Part shown: piece after piece, positions 17,454-26,389 of the stretch
Layout: the number at the start of each line of letters is the position of its first letter
How positions within the stretch are numbered: the stretch's first letter is position 1
Source of the DNA: Pseudofrankia saprophytica
Lineage (GTDB): Bacteria > Actinomycetota > Actinomycetes > Frankiales > Frankiaceae
Length of the DNA stretch: 64,000 nucleotides
Reading direction: 5' to 3'
Assembly (NCBI RefSeq): GCF_000235425.2
Contig: NZ_KI912266.1
Span: 460,065 to 524,064 of the forward strand
Notes under the pieces: generated by a model
Database searches by the model: none
Told to the model about the DNA's origin: nothing
The model's input: only the letters and a program-made list of their open reading frames with translations
Position numbers and translations under genes: made by a program

Positions 17454-18904
17454 CAGAGTCCGTACTCCTTCCAGCGGTTGGTGACCAGGGTGCGGGTCGC
17501 GTCGTCCATCACGCATTCGGCCGGCCAGCCGCCGGCTCGGCGATAGCCCTCGGTCGGGAGCTTCCTGGTGGCGTCGATGCCGGCCTTGCCGCCCCAGAAC
17601 TGCTCGTAGGACGAGTGGTCGAGGTGGTCGACCGGGCCGATCGTCGTGACCAGGTCGTGGGCGTAGTCGACGTTGCCGAACGCCCGCCAGGCGACCTCGG
17701 TGTAGTCGTGCACGTTGCAGTCGGCGTCGACGACGATCACCAGTTTGGACAGCGACAGCAGCCCGGCGCCCCAGACGGCGTGCATGACCTTCTGCGCCTG
17801 CTTCGGGTAGCGCTTGTCGATCGAGACGATCGCGCAGTTGTGGAAGACGCCGGCCTCGGGAAGGTCGTAGTCGACGATCTCGGGGACCAGCATCCTGATG
17901 AGCGGCCGGAAGATGCGCTCGGTGGCCTTTCCCATCGGGCCGTCCTCCTGCGGGGGCCGGCCGACGACGATCGTCTGGTAGATCGGGTCCTTCCGCATCG
18001 TCATCACCTCGACGTGCAGCGCGGGGAAGGGCTCGACCGGGGTGTAGAAGCCGGTGTGGTCGCCGAACGGCCCCTCCGGGCGGCGTTCCCCCGGCTCGAG
18101 CCAGCCCTCCAGCACGATCTGCGCGTTCGCCGGGACCTGCAACGGGACGCTCACGCAGTCGACCAGCTCGACCCGCTCGCCGCGCAGGAAGCCCGCGAAC
18201 AGGTACTCGTCGATGTCGGCGGGCAGCGGCGCGGACGCGGCGTAGGTGACCGCCGGGTCGCAACCGAACGCGATCGCGACCGGCAGCCGCTCGCCGCGCC
18301 GTTCGGCGACCGCGTGGTGGGCGTTGGAGTCCTTGTGGATCTGCCAGTGCATGCCGACGGTGCGTTCGTCATGCCGCTGCAGCCGGTACATGCCGAGGTT
18401 GCGGGCGCCGGTCTCCGGATGGCGGGTGTGCGTGAGGCCCAGGTTGAGGAACGCGCCGCCGTCGTCCGGCCAGGAGGTGACGCCCGGCAGCCGGAACAGG
18501 TCGACCTCGTCGCCCTTGTAGACGACCTCCTGGCAGGGCGCCGTGCGGACCTTCTTCGGCGGCATGTTCGTCAGCCGGGCGGCCTTGCCGAGCGCCTCGC
18601 GCATGCCGGAGAAGCCCTGCGGCAGCTCGGGGCGAAGCATGTCGGCGATCCGGTCGCCCAGGTCGTCGAGCCGCTCGACGCCGAGAGCCCTCGCCATCCG
18701 CTTCTCGGTGCCGAAGACGTTGATGGCCAGCGGCATGTCCGAGCCGGCCGGGTTCTCGAACAGCAGGGCCGGACCGCCGGCGCGCACGACCCGCTGGACG
18801 ATCTCGGTCACCTCCAGCGCCGGGTCCACCGTCGCCTTCACGCGACGCAGCTCACCGTGCTTCTCCAGGTCGACCAGAAACGCGCGCAGATCCGCCCATG
18901 CCAT
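17453..18904 (-). CDS. ubiD: UbiD-family menaquinone biosynthesis decarboxylase
   Basis: A 483-residue UbiD/MqnL-type decarboxylase, prenyl-FMN dependent. It has AWADLRAFLVDLEKHGEL at the start, FGDHTGFYTPVE in the middle and SIDKRYPKQA in the C-terminal half. It opens the operon ubiD-mqnP-ubiX-DUF4229-mqnE-hyp-DUF4229-mqnA, all on the minus strand with tight overlaps. ATG 18904 is chosen because it starts the conserved MAWADL segment; the open frame further upstream is charged and non-conserved. Confidence 0.92.
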   Translation of the reverse strand: MAWADLRAFLVDLEKHGELRRVKATVDPALEVTEIVQRVVRAGGPALLFENPAGSDMPLAINVFGTEKRMARALGVERLDDLGDRIADMLRPELPQGFSGMREALGKAARLTNMPPKKVRTAPCQEVVYKGDEVDLFRLPGVTSWPDDGGAFLNLGLTHTRHPETGARNLGMYRLQRHDERTVGMHWQIHKDSNAHHAVAERRGERLPVAIAFGCDPAVTYAASAPLPADIDEYLFAGFLRGERVELVDCVSVPLQVPANAQIVLEGWLEPGERRPEGPFGDHTGFYTPVEPFPALHVEVMTMRKDPIYQTIVVGRPPQEDGPMGKATERIFRPLIRMLVPEIVDYDLPEAGVFHNCAIVSIDKRYPKQAQKVMHAVWGAGLLSLSKLVIVVDADCNVHDYTEVAWRAFGNVDYAHDLVTTIGPVDHLDHSSYEQFWGGKAGIDATRKLPTEGYRRAGGWPAECVMDDATRTLVTNRWKEYGL

Positions 18905-19297
18905 GCCGCCATCCTCCCAGCGCACCTCCTCCCCACGTCCAGTGCGCTCGGCCGTCCGCCTGGTCACCCACCTCGCCGTCCGGCGGCATATCGGTGGACG
19001 ACTCGGCGTTGGTCAGGACGAACGGGCGGGTGGCGCGGCACCGGTCGCCCGATCGGTGGGAAGGGCGGTTCTCGCCACTGGCCAGACGGCGCCACCAGCC
19101 AGGGCGCACACTGGCTTCAACGGGACACCACCCGCACCCAGCCGATGAGCCACCCCTGCCGAGATGAAGACCCTGGTCAGAGCACTGGCTCGGACGCGGC
19201 CACTGGGCGGGGCACGTCTCGTCGACGTCGTAGGGTGGGTCAAGGGCCGTAAACGGCGCAAGAGGAACGGCTAGCCGGAAAGGGGGGCGACGAGCCG
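18905..19297. other. Divergent promoter region between ubiD and the PLDc_N gene
   Basis: About 390 bases with no supported gene. It should contain the promoter of the eight-gene menaquinone operon to the left and of the small membrane protein gene to the right. No clear operator was found. Confidence 0.45.
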
Positions 19298-19726
19298 ATG
19301 GTTCTCCTGCTCTACGTCGTGGTCTGCGCGGCCATGGCCTATGTGATCGTGGACATCGCGCGAACCCCTCGGGACAACATCCGGGTGCTGTCCAAGCCCG
19401 TCTGGATCATGATCATCCTGCTTTTCGGCCTGTTGCTCGGGCCGATCGGCTGCGTGCTCTGGTTCATCTTCGGCCGGCCGCGGTCGGCCATCGGCCGGGG
19501 CGGCGCGCGCTCCGCCCGTCGCCAGCACCCGGCCTACGGCGGCTCCGGCCGGTGGGACGCCGTGCCGCCGCGCCGCTCCAGCGGCCTGGGCCGTGCGCGG
19601 GGGCGCGTCCACTGGCTCGAGCAGCCCGACCGCCCGCGCGGCCCCGACGACGACCCCGAGTTCCTGCTCGAACTCTCCGAGCGCCTGCGCCGCCAGGACC
19701 CCGACGGCCCGTCCCCCCGCGCCTGA
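19298..19726 (+). CDS. PLDc_N-type small membrane protein
   Basis: A 142-residue protein with two transmembrane helices (residues 1-20 and 36-58) separated by DIARTPRDNIRVLSKPVW, and ending the membrane part with GPIGCVLWFIFGRPR. That is the pattern of the PLDc_N ('phospholipase D nuclease N-terminal') domain, which lacks catalytic residues. A charged Arg/Pro-rich cytosolic tail follows. Such a gene is often found beside ubiD in actinobacteria. Function unknown. Confidence 0.8.
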   Translation: MVLLLYVVVCAAMAYVIVDIARTPRDNIRVLSKPVWIMIILLFGLLLGPIGCVLWFIFGRPRSAIGRGGARSARRQHPAYGGSGRWDAVPPRRSSGLGRARGRVHWLEQPDRPRGPDDDPEFLLELSERLRRQDPDGPSPRA

Positions 19727-19805
19727 GGCAGTCACCCGCAGCCATCCGGCTGAGGCAGTCACCCGGCGAGACGCGGAGCGCCTCGCCGGGTTCCGCTCGT
19801 CCCGG

Positions 19806-20963
19806 TCAGACGCCCGCGTAGGAGTGGAGGCCGGAGATGACGAGGTTGACCAGGTAGTAGTCGACGAACAGGGCGCTGAAGGCGACCAGGGAGACGGCCG
19901 CGGCCTTGCGGCCGCGCCAGCCGGCGGTCGCCCGTGCGTGCAGGTAGGCGGCGTAACAGACCCAGGTGATGAACGACCAGGTCTCCTTCGGGTCCCAGCC
20001 CCAGTACCGGCCCCAGGCGGCCTCGGCCCAGATCGCGCCGGCGATGACGGCGAACGTCCAGATCGGGAAGCCAAAGGCGATCAGCCGGTAGGTCAGCGTG
20101 TCGAGCGTGCCCGACGACGGCAGCCGCATCACGATGCCGCCTCGGCTGCGCATCGCTCCCGAGACATCGGCCCGGCCGGCGGCGACCTCCGCCAGCCTGT
20201 GCTCCCAGCGGTCCCTGACCAGGAACAGCACCGTCATCACCGCGGACACCAGGAAGATGCCGCTGGACAGGATCGCGGCGACCACGTGGATCTTCAGCCA
20301 GTACGAGTTCAGCGCCGGCACCAGTGGCCCGGCCGCGACGTAGAGCACCGTCCCGGCGAACCCCATGTACACCAGCACCGGGAACGTGACGAACACGCCG
20401 AGCCAACGCACCGGGTAACGGATCATCAGCGCGAGGAACGCCGTGATCGCGATCAGGCAGATCATCGACGAGAACTCGTACATGTTGCCCCAGGGCACCC
20501 GGTGGGCCGCGAAGCCGCGGGTCGCCATGGAACTGATGTGCAGCCCCCAGCCGAGCACCGTGAGCACCACGGCGATCCGGCCGATGAGACGCGCCCTGGC
20601 CGGCTCGGCCTCGCCGTCGGCCGAGTCCGGGGCGTCGCCACCGGCGCGCCCGGCTGTCGTGCCGACGGCTGGCGCCGCCTTCCCGGCTGGGGTCGCCAGC
20701 TCAGAGCCAGGGGCGCTGCCGGCGAGCTGGGCGGTCCCGGCCGCGGCGGCCGACCGGGCGGCGGCGCCGACGAGCGCCGGCTCGCGCGCCGCGCCCGCCG
20801 CCACCGCCTCGCCGGCACCGGCGCCGGCCGCGTCCGTCGCGGTTCGGCCGAAGCGGTTGAAGGCGAACTCGGCGGCGTAGCCGAGCATCGCGGCCGCGTA
20901 GACCGCCATGCTGCCGCCATAGAGATGATCGGACAGCTGGGCGAGGCCCTCGTTGACGGCCAT
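19806..20963 (-). CDS. ccsB: Cytochrome c biogenesis protein ResC/CcsB
   Basis: A 385-residue polytopic protein of cytochrome c maturation system II, which with ResB exports heme and attaches it to apocytochrome c outside the membrane. The heme-handling WWD-type motif reads WGWDPKETWSFITW, with conserved His residues in flanking loops. Residues about 40-125 are an Ala/Gly-rich insertion between the first two helices. ATG 20963 overlaps the resB stop; a GTG directly before it (20966) is equally possible. It is the last gene of tlpA-ccdA-resB-ccsB. Confidence 0.92.
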   Translation of the reverse strand: MAVNEGLAQLSDHLYGGSMAVYAAAMLGYAAEFAFNRFGRTATDAAGAGAGEAVAAGAAREPALVGAAARSAAAAGTAQLAGSAPGSELATPAGKAAPAVGTTAGRAGGDAPDSADGEAEPARARLIGRIAVVLTVLGWGLHISSMATRGFAAHRVPWGNMYEFSSMICLIAITAFLALMIRYPVRWLGVFVTFPVLVYMGFAGTVLYVAAGPLVPALNSYWLKIHVVAAILSSGIFLVSAVMTVLFLVRDRWEHRLAEVAAGRADVSGAMRSRGGIVMRLPSSGTLDTLTYRLIAFGFPIWTFAVIAGAIWAEAAWGRYWGWDPKETWSFITWVCYAAYLHARATAGWRGRKAAAVSLVAFSALFVDYYLVNLVISGLHSYAGV

Positions 20964-23032
20964 CACGGCTCCCGTCTGGTGCTGGAGGGGTTGTTCTGGT
21001 CATCGGGTTCGGCGGAGGGTTCCGCCTGCCCGCTGGTGTCCGTGGCGTCCCGGGCTGGGCTGGTCGCCGCCGGGGCGGCCGATGGCTGAACTGGCGACGG
21101 CTGAGCCTGGGGTGGCTGAGCCGGCGATGGCTGAGCCGGGGGCGGCGATGCGGCCAGGCCGGGAGGCTCCGTGGCCACCCGGATCTGGCCGGTGAGGGCG
21201 GCGAGCTCGGCCGCGAAGCCCTCCGCGTCCGAGCGGGACAGGCCGCCGATCTCGACGGTGCTCCCCGCGCCGGCAGCCGGGCGGGCGCGGACCCAGACCC
21301 GGCGGCGGCGAATCCGCAGACTCGTCACCAGCCCGGCGATGATCGCGATCGCCGCGTAGAGCACCAGGCTCTTGTACGGGTCGGACTTCGTCTCGAAGGT
21401 GGCGAACTCGCGCAGGCCGTCGACCTCGAGCGACAGGCCACCGGGCAGGCCGGTCATCGTGCGGTTCTTCGGGTCGTTCGGGGCCAGCAGCTGGGCGATC
21501 CTCGCGTCCCCGCTCGGGCCGTTGGTGCTGAACTGCTTGAGGTCCCGTGTGTCGAGCGCGTAGATGTTCTGCGGGATGCCCTCGTTGACGTGCAGGTTGC
21601 CGACCCAGCCGGTGAGGATCACCCCGGGCGCGACCGCCCCCGGGTAGATCGAGACGGGGCCCCGGGCCGGGTCGAAGCTGGTCGTCGGGGTGAAGAAGCC
21701 GGAGAAGGCCAGCTGCTGCGGCGTCCTGAGCTGCCCGGTGGCCGGCAGCCCGGTGTCGGGGATCTTGACGGTGCAGGTCGAGGTGAACATCGCGTCCCGC
21801 GGGGTGCACGGCACGTACGACTCCCACACCGTCTTGCCGCTCTTGTCGCGCAGCACGAAGTGCGGCGCGTAGCCATGCCCCAACAGGTAGATCTTGCTGC
21901 TGCCGATCTTCAGCGGGTGGTTCACCCGGATCTCGGCGCGCTTCGCCGGGGCGTCCAGGTCGTCGGCGTAGGCGACCGTCGCCACGAAGTCCTTGGGCTG
22001 GCCGTTCGCCTCATAGGTGGCCTTGAAGTCGTCCAGGTTGAGGGAGAACGGTCGCAGCTTGGCCGTGTCGACCAGTTGGCCGGAGCTGAACTGGTCGTAG
22101 GAGATCAGCGTGTTCGAGTAGCCGTCGCCCTGGATCACCAGGACGGTGCCCTGGTAACCGAACCAGGAGCCGAGGCCGACGCCGAGCAGGACGACAACGA
22201 GCGCGATGTGGAAGATCAGGTTCCCGGTCTCGCGCAGGTAGCCCTTCTCCGCCGCGACCGAGTGGTCGGGGCCGCCGCCGGGGCGGGTCGCGCCGGGCGG
22301 CGCCACCGCCACCCGGAACCGCCGGCGGCGCAGCACCTTGGCCGCCGACGCCACGGCCTGTTCGGGCGGGAGCGTGCTCGCCCAGGACGACCCGCCGGCC
22401 AGCCGGCCTGGCCTTGCCGGCGCCGCCGGCGGCCGGCCGACGAGCGCCCGCAGGTGCCACTGCACACGCGACCACAGGCAGCCGATCAGCGAGATGAACA
22501 GCAGCAGGTAGATCGCCGCGAACCACGGCGCCCCGAAGACGTGGAATCCACCGAGCCGGTTCAGGATCGGCGCCCAGGTCGGGTGGGCGGCGTAGTACTC
22601 CTGCACCTTCAGCGGGTTGATGGTGCGCTGCGGGATGAGCGAGCCGGGGATGGCCGCCACCGCCAGGAGGAACAGCAGGATCAGCGCGGTGCGCATGCTG
22701 GTGAGCACCCGCCAGGCCCGCCGCGGCGGGTCGAGCAGCCGCGCGATCTGGCCGCGCCCACCGGCTCGGGCCGGGCTGCCGTCCCCGCCGTCCACGCCGT
22801 CCCTACCGGCGGCGCCTCCGCCGGCGCCGGCGGCCGTGGCATTCGCCTTCGACCTCGGCTTCGTCGCGGCCGCCCGCGCGGCGGGCGTCTCCGGGATGGA
22901 GAACTCATCCGGATGGGCGACGATCTGGTCGGTACCAGCGCCCGCGGCGGGCAGCGGAGCGTCCGGCTCTCCCGAGCCCGGCCCGTTCGCGGCCGGTGCC
23001 TTCGGTACGGAAGTCGTCGAGGGTGGCGTCAC
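20963..23032 (-). CDS. resB: Cytochrome c biogenesis protein ResB
   Basis: A 689-residue ResB. A Pro/Ala-rich N-terminus of about 95 residues precedes the first helix (SMRTALILLFLLAVAAIPG). The characteristic KVQEYYAAHP segment, two further helices and a large extracytoplasmic domain follow, then a last helix near residue 560 (SLVLYAAIAIIAGLV). A C-terminal tail of Pro/Gln/Ser repeats (PAQPSPAQPPQAQPSPVQPS) is unusual. GTG 23032 overlaps the ccdA stop (GTGA). The frame is open further upstream but only as a shadow of ccdA. Confidence 0.9.
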   Translation of the reverse strand: MTPPSTTSVPKAPAANGPGSGEPDAPLPAAGAGTDQIVAHPDEFSIPETPAARAAATKPRSKANATAAGAGGGAAGRDGVDGGDGSPARAGGRGQIARLLDPPRRAWRVLTSMRTALILLFLLAVAAIPGSLIPQRTINPLKVQEYYAAHPTWAPILNRLGGFHVFGAPWFAAIYLLLFISLIGCLWSRVQWHLRALVGRPPAAPARPGRLAGGSSWASTLPPEQAVASAAKVLRRRRFRVAVAPPGATRPGGGPDHSVAAEKGYLRETGNLIFHIALVVVLLGVGLGSWFGYQGTVLVIQGDGYSNTLISYDQFSSGQLVDTAKLRPFSLNLDDFKATYEANGQPKDFVATVAYADDLDAPAKRAEIRVNHPLKIGSSKIYLLGHGYAPHFVLRDKSGKTVWESYVPCTPRDAMFTSTCTVKIPDTGLPATGQLRTPQQLAFSGFFTPTTSFDPARGPVSIYPGAVAPGVILTGWVGNLHVNEGIPQNIYALDTRDLKQFSTNGPSGDARIAQLLAPNDPKNRTMTGLPGGLSLEVDGLREFATFETKSDPYKSLVLYAAIAIIAGLVTSLRIRRRRVWVRARPAAGAGSTVEIGGLSRSDAEGFAAELAALTGQIRVATEPPGLAASPPPAQPSPAQPPQAQPSPVQPSAAPAATSPARDATDTSGQAEPSAEPDDQNNPSSTRREP

Positions 23033-24081
23033 AGCGGCGTCTCCGCGAATCCGGGGGCGTAGGGGCGCAGCGTCGCGACCAGGTCCGCCCACTGCCCGGT
23101 CACCTGCAGGACCCCGACGGCGACGAGCAGCACGCCGCCCGCGACCGTCAGCAGCCGGGCGTGCGAACGCACCACGCGCAGCGCGCCGGCGACCCGTCGG
23201 AAGGCGAGCCCGACGACGACGAACGGCACCCCGAGGCCGAGGCAGTACACCGCGGACAGGAACGCGCCGCGGCCGGGAGTACCACTCTGCACTGCCAGCC
23301 CCTGCACGGCCGCGAGGGTCGGGCCGAGGCACGGCGTCCAGCCGAGGCCGAACAGCGCGCCCAGCACCGGCGCGCCCAGCAGGCCCTTGGCGGGCAGCCG
23401 GTGAATCCGGAACTCCCGGTTGGCCAGGGAGAGCCGGGAGAACGCGCCGGCGAACAACAGGCCCATGGCGATCGTGACCGCGCCGAGCACCTGGGCGACC
23501 CCGGCCTGGTGCACCGTCAACCACTGCCCGAGCCCGCCGAAGGCCGCGCCGTAGGACACGAACACCACCGTGAACCCGAGCACGAACAGCCCGGTCCCCG
23601 CGGTCACCCGCCCCGCTCGACGAAGGGCGCCCAGCCGGCCCAGCCCGCGCCGGACGGCCGTCGTGGTCGCAGCCGTGGTCGTGCTCGCGGTCGGCCGCGG
23701 CCGACCCGCGACCCGCTGGCCGGAGGCCGGTCCCTCGGTCGAGGGCCTGGTGGGCGGCGACTGATGCGCCGGCCGCACGCCGTCGGCGACCAGGCCGGGC
23801 GGCGGCGACGCGGCCACTCCGGCGGCCACGAGCGCCGCCTCAGGCACCGCGTCCGCCGGGTCGGCGTCCGTATCCGAGGCTGAGGAAACGGCGGCCTGTC
23901 GCTTCCTCGCCGTCGAAGGCTCGCCTTCCAGGTCGGCGCCGGACAGGCCGGTGACATAAGAGAGGTAGCCCGGGATGAGCGGCAGAACGCAGGGCGAGAA
24001 GAAGGACAACAGGCCGGCAGCGGCGGCGACCGGGGTCGCGAGCAACAGGGGTCCGTCGGTGACCAACCCGGTGACGCTCAC
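23029..24081 (-). CDS. ccdA: Cytochrome c biogenesis thiol-disulfide transporter CcdA
   Basis: A 350-residue protein with the two hallmark cysteines of CcdA/DsbD: LLSFFSPCVLPLIPGY in helix 1 and GLGWTPCLGPTLAA in helix 4. It carries electrons from cytoplasmic thioredoxin to TlpA/ResA outside, to reduce apocytochrome c. Family members are usually near 240 residues. The extra ~95 residues (about 50-145) form a Ser/Thr/Pro-rich loop after helix 1. It starts at GTG 24081, 46 bases after the tlpA stop. Confidence 0.92.
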   Translation of the reverse strand: MSVTGLVTDGPLLLATPVAAAAGLLSFFSPCVLPLIPGYLSYVTGLSGADLEGEPSTARKRQAAVSSASDTDADPADAVPEAALVAAGVAASPPPGLVADGVRPAHQSPPTRPSTEGPASGQRVAGRPRPTASTTTAATTTAVRRGLGRLGALRRAGRVTAGTGLFVLGFTVVFVSYGAAFGGLGQWLTVHQAGVAQVLGAVTIAMGLLFAGAFSRLSLANREFRIHRLPAKGLLGAPVLGALFGLGWTPCLGPTLAAVQGLAVQSGTPGRGAFLSAVYCLGLGVPFVVVGLAFRRVAGALRVVRSHARLLTVAGGVLLVAVGVLQVTGQWADLVATLRPYAPGFAETPL

Positions 24082-24127
24082 TCGCCGTCCCCCGCGTGCG
24101 GGGCCAGCGAGTCGCTGCTCGGGGCGA

Positions 24128-24718
24128 TCACGTCTCGGCCGACAGCTGGTCGAGGACCGCGGTGAGCCCCTCGGTCGAGACGGCGCCGGTGAACCGGGCC
24201 GCGATCTGGCCCTTCGCGTCGAGCACGACCGTGGACGGCAGCCCCAGCGCGATCGGCCAGCCCACCGCGAGGATGCCGTTCTTGTCGAAGATGCTGGGGT
24301 AGGTGACCCCGTGGTCCCGGGCGAACGCCAGACCCGGCGAGACGCCCTGCTCCTTCTCGTTTACCCCGACGAACGCGACGCCCGGTCTCTTCCCCGCTAG
24401 CTCGACGAGGTGGGGCGTCTCCTCGCGACAGGGCGCGCACCAGCTCGCCCAGAAGTTGATCACAACGGGCTTGCCGCGTAGCGACGCGATATCCAGCTTC
24501 TCTCCGGTCAGCGTGGTACCGGCCAGCCTGGGAGCCGGCTTACGGTCGGCCGGCGGGACGAAGTCCTGCCCGGCGGCCTGCTGCACGAACCCGAAACTGC
24601 CGCCGCCGGTCGCGTCGACCGCGTTCGAGCCCGTCGAGCAGCCGGCAAGCACCAGGCCCACGACCAGCGCCAGCGCGGCCGGCACCCCCGCGATCCTGGC
24701 GAACCGCCGCCGGGTCAC
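24128..24718 (-). CDS. TlpA/ResA-like thioredoxin lipoprotein
   Basis: A thioredoxin-fold protein with active site WASWCAPC, anchored outside the membrane by a lipoprotein signal (VTRRRFARIAG, hydrophobic core, lipobox LAGC). It reduces apocytochrome c cysteines, taking electrons from CcdA encoded next. GTG 24718 (196 residues) gives a normal signal peptide. A longer frame from ATG 24814 would add 32 residues encoded by a dispersed DNA repeat (24746-24790), which I take as leader sequence. It opens the cytochrome c assembly operon. Confidence 0.85.
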   Translation of the reverse strand: MTRRRFARIAGVPAALALVVGLVLAGCSTGSNAVDATGGGSFGFVQQAAGQDFVPPADRKPAPRLAGTTLTGEKLDIASLRGKPVVINFWASWCAPCREETPHLVELAGKRPGVAFVGVNEKEQGVSPGLAFARDHGVTYPSIFDKNGILAVGWPIALGLPSTVVLDAKGQIAARFTGAVSTEGLTAVLDQLSAET

Positions 24719-24745
24719 CGGCAGCGCATCGGGCACCGGCGCACG

Positions 24746-24790
24746 CCCGGGGTCCCTGCCGGATCGCGAAGCGATCTGGGAGGTCCGCGG
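24746..24790. repeat. Dispersed hairpin repeat, copy upstream of tlpA
   Basis: CCCGGGGTCCCTGCCGGATC, then GCGAAGCGATC, then TGGGAGGTCCG. The core GATCGC-GAA-GCGATC forms a tight hairpin. It is the reverse-strand version of the units at 47673-47716 and 48000-48122. Confidence 0.7.
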
Positions 24791-24866
24791 CACACACGAG
24801 TCCCGCCGTCGCATCTCCAGCACGCCACCCAGTATGTGCGCCACGCCCGCCGCTCCGACACGGTGT

Positions 24867-24882
24867 CTACGACCACTCGTAG
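24867..24882. promoter_or_regulatory. Inverted repeat at the tlpA operon promoter
   Basis: CTACGA-CCAC-TCGTAG, perfect 6-bp arms, about 13 bases downstream of a -10-like TACTGT (24900-24895, minus strand). Its position over the expected transcription start suits a repressor site for the cytochrome c assembly operon. The regulator is unknown. Confidence 0.4.
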
Positions 24883-25145
24883 AACTTCCCCTACACAGTA
24901 AGTCGCGCCGTTCGTACACGCCCCACTCGGCCCCGGTCCATCACGGTCGCGTACCCGTGCTCGGTTGATGCGGGCCCAGGCGTGATGGGCGGAACGCGGA
25001 CGCGACGTTGGGTGTGACGGCGGTGCGGCGTGGTGAAGCTCACCGGCCATCGATCGGGCCCGAACGGCCCCGCCACGCGCCTTCCGCTCTCCCTGCCGGC
25101 CGGCGACCCCGCGACGCGCCGATGCCGACGTCGACGCACCGGACC

Positions 25146-25183
<38 letters not shown>

Positions 25184-25266
25184 CCGATCACAGATCATCG
25201 CTCTGCGTATATGTATGGTCACCCTTTGTGTTGTCACTCTGCGTAGCAGCGTCTGGGGTGCGAAGC

Positions 25267-26232
25267 GTGCTGAAGTGGAAGCCGGTCCTGGTTGGCACTC
25301 TTTCGGGCCGGACACGGCGGGTCACGTATGCGGCGGCGGCGTTCGCGGTGGTCCTCAACCTTCTGTTCATGGCGATGAGTTCCGCGGGGGCCTGGGCCGC
25401 CGACACCACGCAGTTCCCGAAAGACCCATCGCGCCGTTATGGCGTCGCGATACCGTTCGAGGGTTACACCGACCTCCATGGCGGGCTGCTGCCGATTTCC
25501 GGCGCGGTGGGCGTGGATTTGGTGCTTGGCTCCCCCACGAACAAGTACCTGCCCTGCCAGAATCTGGCAGAAACATACATCAATGCCTGTGAAGAGCGTG
25601 GAAGCTATACCACCTACACCCGGTTCCAAGCCGGCCAGGGGCTACTTTTCCCGTTCGGGTACTTCATGGGAAACATTCAGCGGGACATCGTCACCGGCCG
25701 CTACGTGCGGACGGACTGGGGTCGGCGCACCGCAACCCTGTCGGTGGAGTTCTACCCCGACATCAACCGCGACCGGGAGTACGTTCACCCGCGCTTCGAA
25801 GTCGAACGTTTCAACCCCAACACCGACGGCTGGGCCTACTCCGCGCCCATCGGGCGAATCGCCGTCCCCACCCTCGCGGACCCGGGGACGACCCGTGTCA
25901 GCGGAAGCATCACCGATGGGGGTACGGCAATCCCCAAGGACCGAGTCAGGATCCTCGTTTTCGGCGGTCGCGCCAGCTCCTCCACCGGCTTCCCGATCTC
26001 GTCGTTCGCGGTGTGGGACAGCGCGGGCGAGACGTCCTGGACTTCTGGAGCGATGTACGAGGGCCCGCAGGTGATCACAGTGACCGACAAGGCGACCGGC
26101 CATACCTGCGACGTGGTGTATCACAACATGACCGGCCGGGACAACACCTTGGATTTCGACATCTCTCGCCCCGGTTTCGGGGGTACCGGGCACAAGTGCA
26201 ACTTCGGCACCGGCACCCTCTCGAACCGCTAA
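25267..26232 (+). CDS. Secreted protein of unknown function
   Basis: About 321 residues with a signal peptide: a basic start (LKWKPVLVGTLSGRTRR), a hydrophobic core (YAAAAFAVVLNLLFMAM) and a likely cleavage after AWA. The mature part is rich in Tyr, Phe, Thr and Gly, has four to five cysteines, and looks like a beta-rich exported domain (VRILVFGGRAS, TSGAMYEGPQVITVTD). GTG 25267 has GGGG at fair spacing; GTG 25258 is an alternative. Codon use is less GC-biased than in neighbouring genes (ATACCGTTC, TATACC), suggesting later acquisition. I do not recognise a family. Confidence 0.7.
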   Translation: MLKWKPVLVGTLSGRTRRVTYAAAAFAVVLNLLFMAMSSAGAWAADTTQFPKDPSRRYGVAIPFEGYTDLHGGLLPISGAVGVDLVLGSPTNKYLPCQNLAETYINACEERGSYTTYTRFQAGQGLLFPFGYFMGNIQRDIVTGRYVRTDWGRRTATLSVEFYPDINRDREYVHPRFEVERFNPNTDGWAYSAPIGRIAVPTLADPGTTRVSGSITDGGTAIPKDRVRILVFGGRASSSTGFPISSFAVWDSAGETSWTSGAMYEGPQVITVTDKATGHTCDVVYHNMTGRDNTLDFDISRPGFGGTGHKCNFGTGTLSNR

Positions 26233-26251
26233 GCGGCCTACCGAAGGACTG

Positions 26252-26273
26252 ACGGCGGGTGCAGACCCGCCGT
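26252..26273 (+). terminator. Hairpin terminator after the secreted-protein gene
   Basis: ACGGCGGGT-GCAG-ACCCGCCGT is a perfect 9-bp stem with a 4-base loop, 20 bases after the stop codon. Confidence 0.65.
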
Positions 26274-26307
26274 TGCCACACCGGTGCCGACGCGCCGGGC
26301 CCGCGTG

Positions 26308-26337
26308 CGTGGTGTCCACCGATCGGTGGACACCACG
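26308..26337. promoter_or_regulatory. Perfect 30-bp palindrome before the ABC exporter operon
   Basis: The left arm CGTGGTGTCCACCGA is followed directly by its exact reverse complement, with no spacer. It lies 52 bases before the ATG of the exporter gene, where an operator for a dimeric repressor (TetR-, PadR- or GntR-like) would be expected. No regulator of those families is encoded nearby. It could also fold as a hairpin, but the preceding gene already has its own terminator. Confidence 0.7.
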
Positions 26338-26389
26338 GCCCAACTCCCGGTGGTTCCGCGAGAGGCATTCCGGCGGAGATCGTGGCGGT

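Noticed and set aside
24719-24814. N-terminal extension of the TlpA-like protein from ATG 24814
   Set aside because: The added residues are encoded by a dispersed DNA repeat, and the lipoprotein signal starts properly at GTG 24718; kept as an alternative only.
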